From: Qipengyuania pacifica
GTDB taxonomy: Bacteria > Pseudomonadota > Alphaproteobacteria > Sphingomonadales > Sphingomonadaceae
Reading direction: 5' to 3'
NCBI RefSeq assembly: GCF_019857205.1
Contig: NZ_JAHWXO010000005.1
Location: 1 to 64,000 of the forward strand
DNA length: 64,000 bases
Numbering within the stretch: position 1 is the stretch's first letter; the number at the start of each line of letters is the position of its first letter. The notes under the pieces are model-generated. The model did no database searches, was not told the DNA's origin, and was given only the letters and a program-made list of their open reading frames with translations. Shown one piece after another: positions 7,924-18,997 of the stretch. The position numbers and the translations under genes were made by a program.

Positions 7924-9093
7924 ATGACTAAAAAACCTACCATTGTCGTCAAAATCGGTTCGGCCCTTCTTGCCAACCAGGAACTCCTCACGCCGCGTTA
8001 TGGTTTCCTCCAGCGCCTGCTGGAAGATATCGCACAATTGCGGGCGCAGGGTAGCAACGTCATTCTCTGCTCCTCCGGTTCGGTGGCGTTGGGTCTGCGT
8101 ATTATCGGTGAAACGCCCGAAAGCGCCGGTGTTTCCGACAAACAGGCGGCTGCCGCCTGTGGAATGCCCTTGCTGCTCAACGCCTATAAGCAGGTGGGGC
8201 ACGAATTCGGTTTCGATATCGCACAGGTCCTTTTGACGCTGGGCGATTTCGAGGACCACCGCCGCTTCCTCAACACTCGCAACACCGTGCACCGCCTGCT
8301 TGAATCCGATGTCGTTCCGATCGTGAACGAGAACGATTCGATCACCACGGAAGAAATTCGCGTGGGCGACAACGACCGGCTGGCAGCGAAGGTCGCGCAG
8401 ATGGTCGGGGCTGACGATTTCGTCATCCTGACCAGTGTCGATGGTCTGTATGACCGAAATCCCGACGATCCCGAGGCGCAGTTCGTGCCCGAGGTCGAGG
8501 ACGTGGGCATGTATATGGACGCGACCAAGGGCAAGAGCACGCTTGGCACCGGCGGCATGGAAACCAAACTTCTAGCCGCCAATATGGCGCAGGAGGCAGG
8601 CGTCACCACCTGGATCGCGCAGGGCGAGGTAGACCATCCGGTTTCCGAAGTGCTCAATGGATCGCGCCGGTCGACCAAGATCCTGCCGCATCCCAACCCG
8701 TTGTCCGGCTGGGACAGCTGGATCGCCAACCGGCTGCAAATGGCGGGTAGCATCGTGATTTCGGATGCGATCGCCGCGGCGTTGAGTGGGGATCGGCCGA
8801 TTCGCCGGCAGGATGTCATCTCGATGACCGGCGATTTCACGCGCGGTGATGTGCTGCATATCTACGACAGCAAGGGTATCGAGCGTGCACGCGGATTGAG
8901 CGATTTCACGTCGGAAGAATTGCGCGTGCTGACCAACAATCCCGATACTCAGGCCGAACAGCTTCTGGGCTATCGCACTAAGGGCGAAGTCATCCGGAGT
9001 GCCAATCTGGTGATGCTGGAACATCGCCACCTGCTGTGGGACGCTCCGGAAGAAATCGCGCGCCGGGATTGGGACCAGCCTGCCGTTGGATGA
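7924..9093 (+). CDS. proB: Glutamate 5-kinase with PUA domain
   Basis: A 389-residue protein starting at ATG 7924 with GGGAA just upstream. ProB phosphorylates glutamate as the first, usually proline-inhibited, step of proline synthesis. The N-terminal amino-acid-kinase domain begins TIVVKIGSALL and has ILCSSGSVALG, NENDSI and GTGGMETKL (about residues 200-208). The last 100 residues match a PUA domain (GDVLHIYDSKGIERARG). It is divergent from proC-proA. The length is slightly above the usual 367-372 because of a somewhat longer C-terminus. Confidence 0.95.
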   Translation: MTKKPTIVVKIGSALLANQELLTPRYGFLQRLLEDIAQLRAQGSNVILCSSGSVALGLRIIGETPESAGVSDKQAAAACGMPLLLNAYKQVGHEFGFDIAQVLLTLGDFEDHRRFLNTRNTVHRLLESDVVPIVNENDSITTEEIRVGDNDRLAAKVAQMVGADDFVILTSVDGLYDRNPDDPEAQFVPEVEDVGMYMDATKGKSTLGTGGMETKLLAANMAQEAGVTTWIAQGEVDHPVSEVLNGSRRSTKILPHPNPLSGWDSWIANRLQMAGSIVISDAIAAALSGDRPIRRQDVISMTGDFTRGDVLHIYDSKGIERARGLSDFTSEELRVLTNNPDTQAEQLLGYRTKGEVIRSANLVMLEHRHLLWDAPEEIARRDWDQPAVG

Positions 9094-9172
9094 CGATAGT
9101 GGCTGCTGCCGGGGGACAGGGCTGCTAACTTCACTTGGCGTTCATGGGGGCGGTGGCTATAGGCTGCTACCC

Positions 9173-9976
9173 ATGACGAACCAGACCCGTTCCACGACGA
9201 AGCTCATTCTCGGCACCGCGCTTGCAGGCGCGTCTCTGATGACCGCGGCCTGCGCCGGCCGCAGCAGCGGCCCAGCCGATACTTCCTATGTCGCTCGCGA
9301 CGTGGAATCGCTGTATGGCGAGGCAAAGCGGCGGCTCGACAGTGGCCAGGCGACTCTTGCGGCGGCCCTGTTCGACGAGGTGGAACGCCAGCATCCCTAT
9401 TCGCCATGGGCCCGCCGGGCACAGCTGATGAGCTCGTTCAGCTATTATGTGGCCAAAGATTACAACAAGGCGATCCAGTCGGCGCAGCGTTTCCTCCAGA
9501 TCCATCCGGGTAACAAGGATGCGCCGTATGCCTTCTATCTGATCGCGCTGAGCTACTACGAACAGATCAGCGATGTGCAGCGCGATCAGAAGGTGACCGA
9601 ACAGGCGCTGACGGCGCTGCAGGAAATCGATCGTCGGTTCCCCAATTCCGATTATGCGTCCGATGCACGTCTCAAGATCGACCTCGTGCGCGACCATCTG
9701 GCGGGCAAGGAAATGGAAATCGGCCGCCATTACGAACGGGCTGGCCGCTGGATTGCCGCACAGATCCGCTTCCAGAACGTAGTCGACAATTACCAGACTA
9801 CGAGCCACGCGCCCGAAGCGCTGTACCGTCTCACGGAAACCAGCCTCGCGCTGGGTATTCCGGACGAAGCGGTGAAGTATGCGGCGGTGCTGGGTGCGAA
9901 CTACCCGGGCACGGAATGGTACGACAAGGCGTATGATCTGGTGCAGGATCACGCAGCAGGCGTGACGCCGAGCTGA
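9173..9976 (+). CDS. bamD: Outer-membrane assembly lipoprotein BamD
   Basis: A 267-residue lipoprotein. The signal peptide ends in the lipobox TAAC, with Cys 27 as the lipidated residue. TPR-like helical repeats follow, including ESLYGEAKRRLDSGQATLAA, HPYSPWARRAQLMSSFSYY and FLQIHPGNKDAPYAFYLIAL. This is the YfiO/ComL pattern. BamD is an essential periplasmic partner of BamA in inserting beta-barrel proteins into the outer membrane. The next functional gene is recN, and this bamD-recN order is common in alphaproteobacteria. I chose the ATG at 9173 because the longer frame upstream lacks a signal peptide. Confidence 0.95.
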   Translation: MTNQTRSTTKLILGTALAGASLMTAACAGRSSGPADTSYVARDVESLYGEAKRRLDSGQATLAAALFDEVERQHPYSPWARRAQLMSSFSYYVAKDYNKAIQSAQRFLQIHPGNKDAPYAFYLIALSYYEQISDVQRDQKVTEQALTALQEIDRRFPNSDYASDARLKIDLVRDHLAGKEMEIGRHYERAGRWIAAQIRFQNVVDNYQTTSHAPEALYRLTETSLALGIPDEAVKYAAVLGANYPGTEWYDKAYDLVQDHAAGVTPS

Positions 9977-9981
9977 TCCAT

Positions 9982-10173
9982 TCAGCCAAGCCGGGCTTTC
10001 GGTTTGGGTCTCTTCGGTTTGTAACTCGGCTTCGCTTCGATCTTGTGGGACCGCACGCGGTTGCGGCCATCATTCTTCGCTCGATACAGCGCGCGATCCG
10101 CTTGGCCGTACAAGCCGTCCCAACCGGCAGGATCGCTCATCAGTGGCAAGCAGGGCAAAAGCTCATGCGCCGT
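9982..10173 (-). pseudogene. Remnant of a GGDEF-domain C-terminus
   Basis: A minus-strand frame between bamD and recN encodes WDGLYGQADRALYRAKNDGR followed by NRV. This is the hallmark last helix of diguanylate cyclase GGDEF domains (ADxALYxAKxxGRNRV). The frame is closed upstream by a TAA at 10174-10176, and no GGDEF signature or upstream domain is present. A basic tail (KPKRPKPKARLG) leads to a stop at 9982. A 52-residue ORF could start at ATG 10140, but it would lack any catalytic part. I call it a gene fragment left by deletion. Confidence 0.75.
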
Positions 10174-10258
10174 TTACATCGGTCAGGCATCGAAAGGGTG
10201 TCGATTGGCGTGCGTGCCCTGCTGACTCGGCTCGCGGCAGCCGCTAGGAGGTGCCTGC

Positions 10259-11923
10259 ATGCTGACCCGGCTATCCATCCGCAACATCGTCCTGATCGAA
10301 GCCCTCGATCTCGCCTTCGGTCGGGGGCTGGGCGTGCTGACGGGCGAAACCGGGGCAGGCAAGTCGATCCTGCTCGACGCGCTTGGTCTGGTGCTGGGCA
10401 ATCGTGCGGATAGCGGGTTGGTTCGGGGCGGCGAGGACAAGGCCAGCGTTTCGGCCAGTTTCGAATTCAACAGCCTGCCGGGCGGTCTGGTGCAATTGCT
10501 GGACGATGCCGACATCGAACTTGAGGAAGGTGAGCCGCTGATCGTGCGTCGCCAGATCAAGGCGGATGGGAAGAGCAAAGCCTTCGTCAACGATCAGTCG
10601 GCCAGTGTCGGCTTGCTGCGGGAAATGGCCGGGTATCTCGTCGAACTGCACGGCCAGCACGACGATCGCGGCCTCGTGAACCCGCGCGGTCACCGGGCCT
10701 TGCTGGACCGGTTCGCGGGCGGTGATGCCGGGCGTGTGGCAGCGGCATGGTCGAAATGGCGCACCACCGAAGACGCACTGGCAGAGGCACGAGAGGCGGT
10801 CGAGGCCGCGAAGGCCGACCAGGACCTCCTACTGGCCCACCTTGCTGAACTGACGGCGCTCGAACCGCAGGCTGGCGAAGAAGCGCGGCTGGCCGAAACG
10901 CGCGCGGACATGCAGAAAGGCGAGAAGCTGTCGGGCGATCTCGACGAATTGCGGCACATCTGGGAGGGGTCGGATTCACCCCTAGCGGCTTTGCGCGTAG
11001 CCGCGCGGCGGCTCGACCGCATAGCCCCGGAGCACCCGTTGCTTACAGAGGCGCTCGGAGCGCTGGACCGTGCGGTGATCGAAGCGGGTGAAGCAGAAGA
11101 CAAGCTCTCAGCCGCCGCGGAAGCACTGGTTCACGATCCTGCTGCGCTTGACGCAGCGGAAACCCGTTTGTTCGAATTGCGTGCAATCGCACGAAAACAT
11201 CGCTGCGAGGTGGATGAACTGCCCGCCAAGATGCGCGAGATGCGCAGCCGGCTGGAAAGCATCGAAGGCGGGGAAGCGCAGCTGGATGCGCTGGAGGCTG
11301 CGGCAAAGGACGCGGGCCAGCGCTATCGCGCCGAGGCCGAGGCGTTGCATGCTACACGGGTTGCTGCAGCACTGCGGCTCGACGAGGCGGTGGCGCGTGA
11401 ACTCGCTCCGCTCAAGCTCGATGCGGCGCGTTTCAAAACGGCGGTTACCGAGTTGCCAGAGGAGAGATGGGGGGCTGCGGGAATGGATTCCGTCGAATTC
11501 CTGATTGCAACCAATCCGGGAGCTGATTTCGCGCCACTCAACAAGATTGCCAGCGGCGGCGAATTGTCGCGCTTCATACTGGCGTTGAAGGTCGCGCTGG
11601 CGGAGCAGGGCGGTGCGGCCACGGTGATTTTCGACGAGATCGACCGCGGCGTAGGCGGCGCGGTTGCGAGTGCGATCGGCGAGCGACTGGCGCGCCTTTC
11701 AGCCGACGGGCAGCTGCTTGCCGTGACGCATAGCCCGCAAGTCGCGGCGCGGGGGCGTACGCACTACATGATCGCAAAAAGCTCAAATGGCACCGTGACC
11801 AAGACCGGTGTCGCCCTGCTGGACGAAGCCGGACGCAAGGAAGAGATCGCACGGATGTTAAGCGGCGCGGAAGTAACCCCCGAGGCGCGGGCGCAAGCCG
11901 ACCGTCTGCTGGAAGGCGTGTAA
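10259..11923 (+). CDS. recN: DNA repair protein RecN
   Basis: A 554-residue SMC-like ATPase acting in double-strand-break repair. Walker A is GETGAGKS (residues 29-36), the ABC signature is ASGGELSR (about 430) and Walker B is VIFDEIDRGVGG (about 456-467). The middle 250 residues are Ala/Glu/Arg-rich coiled coil. The AGGAGG ribosome binding site is six bases from the ATG. I see no clear alphaproteobacterial LexA box (GAAC-N7-GAAC) upstream, so SOS control is not supported. ligA follows after 48 bases. Confidence 0.96.
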   Translation: MLTRLSIRNIVLIEALDLAFGRGLGVLTGETGAGKSILLDALGLVLGNRADSGLVRGGEDKASVSASFEFNSLPGGLVQLLDDADIELEEGEPLIVRRQIKADGKSKAFVNDQSASVGLLREMAGYLVELHGQHDDRGLVNPRGHRALLDRFAGGDAGRVAAAWSKWRTTEDALAEAREAVEAAKADQDLLLAHLAELTALEPQAGEEARLAETRADMQKGEKLSGDLDELRHIWEGSDSPLAALRVAARRLDRIAPEHPLLTEALGALDRAVIEAGEAEDKLSAAAEALVHDPAALDAAETRLFELRAIARKHRCEVDELPAKMREMRSRLESIEGGEAQLDALEAAAKDAGQRYRAEAEALHATRVAAALRLDEAVARELAPLKLDAARFKTAVTELPEERWGAAGMDSVEFLIATNPGADFAPLNKIASGGELSRFILALKVALAEQGGAATVIFDEIDRGVGGAVASAIGERLARLSADGQLLAVTHSPQVAARGRTHYMIAKSSNGTVTKTGVALLDEAGRKEEIARMLSGAEVTPEARAQADRLLEGV

Positions 11924-11959
11924 AATGCTGCCACTGCTGGCCTGCCTTTTTCAAGATGA

Positions 11960-14032
<2,073 letters not shown>

Positions 14033-14524
14033 GTGCTGGCAGCTATCCAGCCGCGGGTGCTCCGCATAGCCGGACTGCTGCGCAAACGTGGTGAGAAAAT
14101 CGCGGTCGCCGATGGCGCAACAGGCGGGTTGATCGCCGCGTCGATACTCACCGTTCCGGGGGCGCTCGATTTCTTCGTCGGGGGCGGGGTGGTGTATTCC
14201 TTTCGCGCGCGCGACGTGCTCTTCGATCTTCCGCGTGATGCCTATGACGGAATGCGCGGGGCGAGCGAGGACTATGCGCTGCTTCAGGCGCGCGCCATTC
14301 GGGACAATTTCGGAGCGGAGTGGGGCCTGGCCGAAAGCGGTTCGGTCGGCGGATCGAACCACCCAAGCGGCGCGCCGGCCGGGAGGAGCTGTTCCGCAGT
14401 GGCGGGGCCGGATGGTTTCGAGCTCGCGCGGGTAATCGAAACCGGAAGGGACGACCGGATCGCCAACATGGAAGCTTTTGCTACGGAGGCACTGATAACG
14501 CTGGAGGAAGCGCTAAATCGCTGA
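14033..14524 (+). CDS. CinA C-terminal-domain-like protein with altered active site
   Basis: A 163-residue protein starting at a GTG that directly follows the ligA stop, so it is translationally linked. The fold signature of the CinA C-terminal domain (nicotinamide-nucleotide amidase, PncC) is visible in ATGGLIAASILTVPGALDFF and GGVVYS. However, the usual E-S-x-T-G-G is D-G-A-T-G-G here (residues 27-32), and the PGAS position reads PGAL. Amidase activity is therefore doubtful, and the protein may have another role. The start codon and linkage are well supported, the function is not. Confidence 0.7.
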   Translation: MLAAIQPRVLRIAGLLRKRGEKIAVADGATGGLIAASILTVPGALDFFVGGGVVYSFRARDVLFDLPRDAYDGMRGASEDYALLQARAIRDNFGAEWGLAESGSVGGSNHPSGAPAGRSCSAVAGPDGFELARVIETGRDDRIANMEAFATEALITLEEALNR

Positions 14525-14560
14525 TTCAGGAACAAGCTGTCAGCACTGCGTTGAACCGGG

Positions 14561-15694
14561 GTGAGCGCATCATTCCGGTTTATAATTTTCGCCGTTCCCG
14601 TCATGCTGCTGGCGCTGATCCTGGTGTGGACACCGCGCAGCCATCCGGAAGTCGATGGCGATCCGCTTGTCGAACAGGCGGCAGACGAGGTCCGACCGGC
14701 CCCGATGACACCTGAACAGCGCGAGCTGGACCGAGAAATCAGCCGTATCGGTGGTACATTTCCCGGCCATGTAGGCATTGCCGTGCGCGACATTGCTGCA
14801 CGCAGGACGCTTCATTTCAACGGCCTTCAGCTTTTCCCTCAGCAGAGCGTGAGCAAGCTCTGGGTCACGCTGACTGCTCTCGGCGAGGTCGATGCGGGGC
14901 AGCTCGAATTGACCGAGAAGGTCGAAATCCGTGATCCGGACCTGACCGTCTTCCACCAGCCGATCCGCGACATCGTTCGCCGGCGAGGTAGTTTTACGAC
15001 CGATTATGCCGATCTGATCGAACGGGCCATCACCCATAGTGACAATACGGCCAACGACCGCATCCTGCGCCGCGTCGGCGGACCGGATGTGGTGCAGAAG
15101 TTCCTCGACGATCATGGACTGTCCAGCATCCGTTTCGGTACCGACGAACGGACGAAGCAGAGCGGCATTGCGGGGCTGACGTGGACGCAAGCCTACTCGA
15201 AGGGAGCTGCCTTCTTCGATGCGCGCGAACAGGTGCCCGGCCAGAGGCGCAGCAATGCGTTCGAGGCCTATCTTGCCGATCCGATCGATGGTGCCCCGCC
15301 GGTTGCCATCGTGGAGGCGCTGGCCCGCCTGCACGAGGGAAAACTACTTTCCGGCCCGTCTACCGCATTGCTTCTGGCCACGATGTCGCGCACGAAGAGC
15401 GGCCCTCAACGCCTCAAGGCCGGTGCACCGCAAGACTGGATCGTCCGCCACAAGACCGGAACGGGTCAGGTCTATGACGGGGAGCAGTCCGGATATAACG
15501 ACATCGGGCTGTTCACATCGCCTGACGGGCGGACCTATGCCATTGCTGTCATGATCGCCCGCACGCGGGTGTCCATTCCGGAACGCATGGCGATGATGCA
15601 GGAGGTCGTGCGCGCGGTGGTGAACTACGATACGACAATCGCCGAGGATCGAGATGTGGACAGGCGAATGCCAGAAGAAGGCGGGGCTGACTGA
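14561..15694 (+). CDS. Serine beta-lactamase-fold hydrolase, class A-like
   Basis: A 377-residue protein with an N-terminal membrane segment (FRFIIFAVPVMLLALILVW) and a periplasmic domain. It has the three class A marks: S96-V-S-K99, S160-D-N162 and K298-T-G300. These define a DD-peptidase/beta-lactamase active site. I do not find a convincing ExxLN omega-loop Glu, which true class A enzymes need for deacylation. It may therefore be a carboxypeptidase-like or weak lactamase enzyme. The start is a GTG; upstream frames lack a signal. It follows the CinA-like gene by 36 bases. A BlaI/BlaR1 pair lies 10 kb away but not adjacent. Confidence 0.8.
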   Translation: MSASFRFIIFAVPVMLLALILVWTPRSHPEVDGDPLVEQAADEVRPAPMTPEQRELDREISRIGGTFPGHVGIAVRDIAARRTLHFNGLQLFPQQSVSKLWVTLTALGEVDAGQLELTEKVEIRDPDLTVFHQPIRDIVRRRGSFTTDYADLIERAITHSDNTANDRILRRVGGPDVVQKFLDDHGLSSIRFGTDERTKQSGIAGLTWTQAYSKGAAFFDAREQVPGQRRSNAFEAYLADPIDGAPPVAIVEALARLHEGKLLSGPSTALLLATMSRTKSGPQRLKAGAPQDWIVRHKTGTGQVYDGEQSGYNDIGLFTSPDGRTYAIAVMIARTRVSIPERMAMMQEVVRAVVNYDTTIAEDRDVDRRMPEEGGAD

Positions 15695-15702
15695 ACCGAT
15701 TG

Positions 15703-16386
15703 CTACCGCGAACCGGCCTGCAACGGTTCGGGTATCCATTTCATGACGCCACCTTCGAGCGGCGTCCACAGGCCCACGCGAATACCGGCGGTGGCCAAGG
15801 TGTCGCTGGTCCACTGGTTGCAGGTGTTGCCGAGGTGATAAGTGCCGGGCGCGTCGTAAAAAACGTCATTCCCGAAATACCCGTGATACAAAGTGCGCTT
15901 GTCCGGTGGGACGATCTGGCGTTCGACAGCGGCGACGAGCCGGGCATATTGGCTTGGAGAAATAACAAGCGGACGCAGATCCGCGCCGGGGGCCGGGCGC
16001 ACATAATGGGCGACATGCAGCAGACTGTCGCCGCTGATGATCGCCCCTATGGCGGTGGACACGGTGATGTCGGCCCAGGTCGGCGTGTTGAGGAATACCT
16101 CGCGTTCCCCCCAGCTCACCGAGACATGCGTATAGGGGCGCTGGAAATCGTCTACATCGCCGGCTGGAAAATCCGCTCGCCAGTCCTTTTGCGGTGTGAC
16201 GAGCGGCATGACGATTGCGGTATGGACGCCGTTGGTTTCGATCATGATTTCGATACCGCTATCGGGTTCGGTCCAGCCCGAATTCCGCGGAATGGCGCTG
16301 CCGATCCATGCAGCCATAAGAAACAGCACGAACAGGCCGATGAGCACGGCCAGTGCCCACGCGCCGACACGCGCAGCGCGCTTCAT
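15703..16386 (-). CDS. DUF2459 (TIGR02117-type) membrane-anchored protein
   Basis: A 227-residue protein with one N-terminal membrane helix (ALAVLIGLFVLFLMAAWIG) and a periplasmic domain beginning IMIETNGVHTAIVMPL, the conserved start of DUF2459. Other conserved-looking words are SWGEREVFLNTP and GNTCNQWTSDTLATAGI, with a Cys that could be catalytic. The ATG at 16386 overlaps the prmA stop by four bases (ATGA), so the two are co-translated. The biochemical role of the family is unknown; members are sometimes found near urease genes, which are absent here. Confidence 0.8.
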   Translation of the reverse strand: MKRAARVGAWALAVLIGLFVLFLMAAWIGSAIPRNSGWTEPDSGIEIMIETNGVHTAIVMPLVTPQKDWRADFPAGDVDDFQRPYTHVSVSWGEREVFLNTPTWADITVSTAIGAIISGDSLLHVAHYVRPAPGADLRPLVISPSQYARLVAAVERQIVPPDKRTLYHGYFGNDVFYDAPGTYHLGNTCNQWTSDTLATAGIRVGLWTPLEGGVMKWIPEPLQAGSR

Positions 16387-17288
16387 CGGTGGCGACTTTT
16401 GCGCAGCCACAATATCGACCAGTCACCATTCACCAACCGGCGACCAAGACGAAATCCGAGTTTGCGATAGGCGGTCCGCACGCGTGTTTCCTGCGTTTCG
16501 AGCAACCCTGCGAGCAGCAGATTGCCACCTGGAGTGACGGCGGAAGCGAAGGACGGCGCCAGTTCGACCAGCGGTCCGGCAAGGATGTTGGCAATGAACA
16601 GGTCGTACGGGCCGCGCAGCTTGAGCAGCGGGTCGTCCATTCCGTCGGCGATGACCATGATCAGCTCGCCTGCGCGGTCGCCTTCGACGATGCCGTTCAT
16701 CGCCATGTTGTCCCGCACCACGCCCGCGCAGACCGGATCGATATCCGATGCGGTGGCGGTTGCGCCTGGCCAGAGATACATGGCAGCAAAGGCCAGCAGT
16801 CCTGTGCCGGTACCGATATCGGCATGGTTGCGGGCGACCACGCCTTCGCGCTTCATCAGGTCGAGCATGGCGAGGCAGCCCGCGGTGGTCTGGTGCTGCC
16901 CGGTTCCGAAGGCCTGGCTGGCAGGAATGGCGAAATCCACCATCCCCGCATCGGCGGGATGATCAGGCGTGCGGACGTGGAAGCGGCCCGCGCGGATCGG
17001 CTCGACGCCTTTTTGGCTTTCGGTCACCCAGTCGGCTTCGGGCACCTTCTCGACCGCCAGGGTTGGTGCATCGCTATCGAACAAGGCGGCGACGCGTCTG
17101 AGCTCAGCCTTCTTTGGCTTATGTTCCAGATAGACCTCGACCGTCCATTCTTCAGGGCGATCATCGGCCACTTCCATGCCGGTGACGATCCATTCAGGCG
17201 GCCAGTCGATCGCGTCTTCGTGCGCGACCAATGCCGCCCTGGCGACATCCTTGGAAACTTCCGCAACGATCTTCCAGCTATCAGCCAC
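16383..17288 (-). CDS. prmA: Ribosomal protein L11 methyltransferase
   Basis: A 301-residue SAM-dependent methyltransferase. Motif I is ADIGTGTGLLAFAA, preceded by the PrmA hallmark AFGTGQHQTT, and the catalytic motif is NILAGPL. PrmA trimethylates lysines and the N-terminus of L11. I place the start at GTG 17288, eight bases after AAGGA, inside the last codons of the upstream lactamase gene. The longer frame to 17342 has no ribosome binding site. It sits in an overlapping minus-strand chain of SDR, metallo-beta-lactamase, prmA and DUF2459. Confidence 0.93.
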   Translation of the reverse strand: MADSWKIVAEVSKDVARAALVAHEDAIDWPPEWIVTGMEVADDRPEEWTVEVYLEHKPKKAELRRVAALFDSDAPTLAVEKVPEADWVTESQKGVEPIRAGRFHVRTPDHPADAGMVDFAIPASQAFGTGQHQTTAGCLAMLDLMKREGVVARNHADIGTGTGLLAFAAMYLWPGATATASDIDPVCAGVVRDNMAMNGIVEGDRAGELIMVIADGMDDPLLKLRGPYDLFIANILAGPLVELAPSFASAVTPGGNLLLAGLLETQETRVRTAYRKLGFRLGRRLVNGDWSILWLRKSRHR

Positions 17289-18201
17289 CCGCACGTTCCT
17301 TGCTAAGGCGCTTGTCCAGTGCGGAAGTGAGAGCGCCAGCATAACGCTGACATTGACCCGGCGATCCGAGCGTGCCGTCGCGCAATTTCTCGATCAGGCT
17401 GCTGGCCGAGGGATGGGGCGTCAGCAATTCGTCGCAAGGCAATTGAGACACTTTGGAAATACTCGTGCGGAAAGCGGCAATGGTCTGCGGGTGGTCGCTG
17501 AAGCGGTAATTGTCCGCCGAGACGGGTGAAAGGCTATCGACATAGGCTATGCGACGACAGGCGGGCGGCTCGTCATCGGAGGCGCAGGCGGTCCAGGTGT
17601 AACTCATGGCTCCGGGTGTGTGGCCCGGGGTGGCGTGCGCGGTAATGGCAATGTCGCCCAGCGTGAGGGTCTCTCCATCCTGGATGATGCGGGCGACTTT
17701 CACAGGCGCCATAGCCGGATGACCGGCATCCGCCTGTGGGTCCTCATCCGAAACCATCCCGCTTTCGAGAACAGGGGCTGCGAGGGGCGAGGCGATAATC
17801 TGTGCACCGGTCGCCTTGGCGAGAATTGCATGCCCACCGACATGATCGAAATGTTCGTGGCTGGCGAGGATGTACCGAACATCTTCTGGATCCACGCCGA
17901 TCCGGCGCAGATTTGCGAGGATCAGTTCGCCACCTGCCTCGGTACCGCTATCGATGAGAACATGGCCTTGAGGGCTCGCAACAAGGATTGCGGCAATCCC
18001 GCAGGTGCCGACGTACCAGCTATCGCCGAGAATTCGGAAGGGCGGGGCTGCCTTGTCCCACTCGTCCCAGTCTTCGCAGCTTTCGGAAAACGAGGCGTCC
18101 GCGAGGTTGGCCGCCGCCAGGCTTGGCATCGACACGGCATCGGGCGTGGGGGGCGCAGCACAGCCGGCAAGCAACAGCGCTGGTAGCAATCTAGCGAACA
18201 T
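17281..18201 (-). CDS. Subclass B3 metallo-beta-lactamase, lipoprotein
   Basis: A 306-residue protein with lipobox LAGC (Cys 14), so it is probably anchored in a membrane and faces the periplasm. The zinc ligands of subclass B3 are all present: H115-x-H117-x-D119-H120 in SHEHFDH, H194 in TPGHTPGAMSYTW and H263 in LLTPHPSASS. The TPGHTPG stretch and the missing Cys ligand fit B3 rather than B1. As I recall, B3 enzymes have been reported as natural chromosomal genes in Erythrobacter and Novosphingobium. It is embedded in a chain with prmA and an SDR gene rather than beside a regulator. Expected substrates are beta-lactams including carbapenems, but activity is inferred. Confidence 0.9.
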   Translation of the reverse strand: MFARLLPALLLAGCAAPPTPDAVSMPSLAAANLADASFSESCEDWDEWDKAAPPFRILGDSWYVGTCGIAAILVASPQGHVLIDSGTEAGGELILANLRRIGVDPEDVRYILASHEHFDHVGGHAILAKATGAQIIASPLAAPVLESGMVSDEDPQADAGHPAMAPVKVARIIQDGETLTLGDIAITAHATPGHTPGAMSYTWTACASDDEPPACRRIAYVDSLSPVSADNYRFSDHPQTIAAFRTSISKVSQLPCDELLTPHPSASSLIEKLRDGTLGSPGQCQRYAGALTSALDKRLSKERAGG

Positions 18202-18901
18202 AGCTGGCTCCGTTGGCGTCGAGTGTAGCTCCCGTCATGCTTGCAGGAGCATCAAGCGCGCAAAAGGTTATGATCCGCGCCATTTCTTCGGGTTCGGCTA
18301 CCCGGCCAAGAGGAATATCGGCAAGAAGGCCTGCACCGCCACGGCTCTCGAGGTAATCGCCCGCCATCGCAGTATCCGTAAATCCGGGTGTGATGGCAAA
18401 GCTGAGGATACCCTGATGCGCATATTGGCGGGCGATGGTCTTGTGCATGGCCAGCATCCCCCCCTTGCTCGCGGCGTAATGCCAGTGGGCAGGCGAATCT
18501 CCGCGATGGCCCGCTCGGCTGGCGACGTGAACGATGCGGCCGGAAAAGCCGCGTTCCTGCCAGTGTTTGACTGCAAACCGGCTCAACTGCGCCGAAGCGG
18601 TCAGGTTGATCCGCATGGTGTCCTCCCATGCGTCGAGCCATTCGATATCCGAACTATCGAGCGGGTTCGGATCGAAAAGACCAGCATTGTTGATCAGGAC
18701 GTCGATTTCGCCGCCAGTCCTGGCGAGCGCGGCCTCCCACAATTCGTGCGGAGCACCCGGCTCGCAGAAATCTGCAGGGACGGTGTCGACAGCCTTGCTC
18801 GACGTCGCCTGACCGATAACCTTCGCACCGCGTGCTTCGAGCGATGCCTTGGCAGCGGCGCCGATGCCGCGGGAGGAACCTGTAAGGAGGATGGTAGTCA
18901 T
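18191..18901 (-). CDS. Short-chain dehydrogenase/reductase
   Basis: A 236-residue classical SDR. The cofactor motif TGSSRGIG is at residues 7-14, INNAG follows mid-domain, and the catalytic Ser-Tyr-Lys set appears as HVASRAG and YAASK. The end of the gene overlaps the start of the metallo-beta-lactamase by 11 bases. The substrate cannot be read from the sequence. I chose the ATG at 18901 because the fold begins there; the extension to 18937 has no support. Confidence 0.85.
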   Translation of the reverse strand: MTTILLTGSSRGIGAAAKASLEARGAKVIGQATSSKAVDTVPADFCEPGAPHELWEAALARTGGEIDVLINNAGLFDPNPLDSSDIEWLDAWEDTMRINLTASAQLSRFAVKHWQERGFSGRIVHVASRAGHRGDSPAHWHYAASKGGMLAMHKTIARQYAHQGILSFAITPGFTDTAMAGDYLESRGGAGLLADIPLGRVAEPEEMARIITFCALDAPASMTGATLDANGASYVR

Positions 18902-18997
18902 TACGCCGCTGTATCGAAGGGAAAGCCGCATTGCCATCCTTGCGCCACGCGTCAGCTTCGCTAAGGGAAGGCCTTCAAATTATCCAACCGGACGAGA

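Noticed and set aside
10200-10258. LexA (SOS) box upstream of recN
   Set aside because: No GAAC-N7-GAAC or GTTC-N7-GTTC word is present before recN, so no SOS site is claimed.
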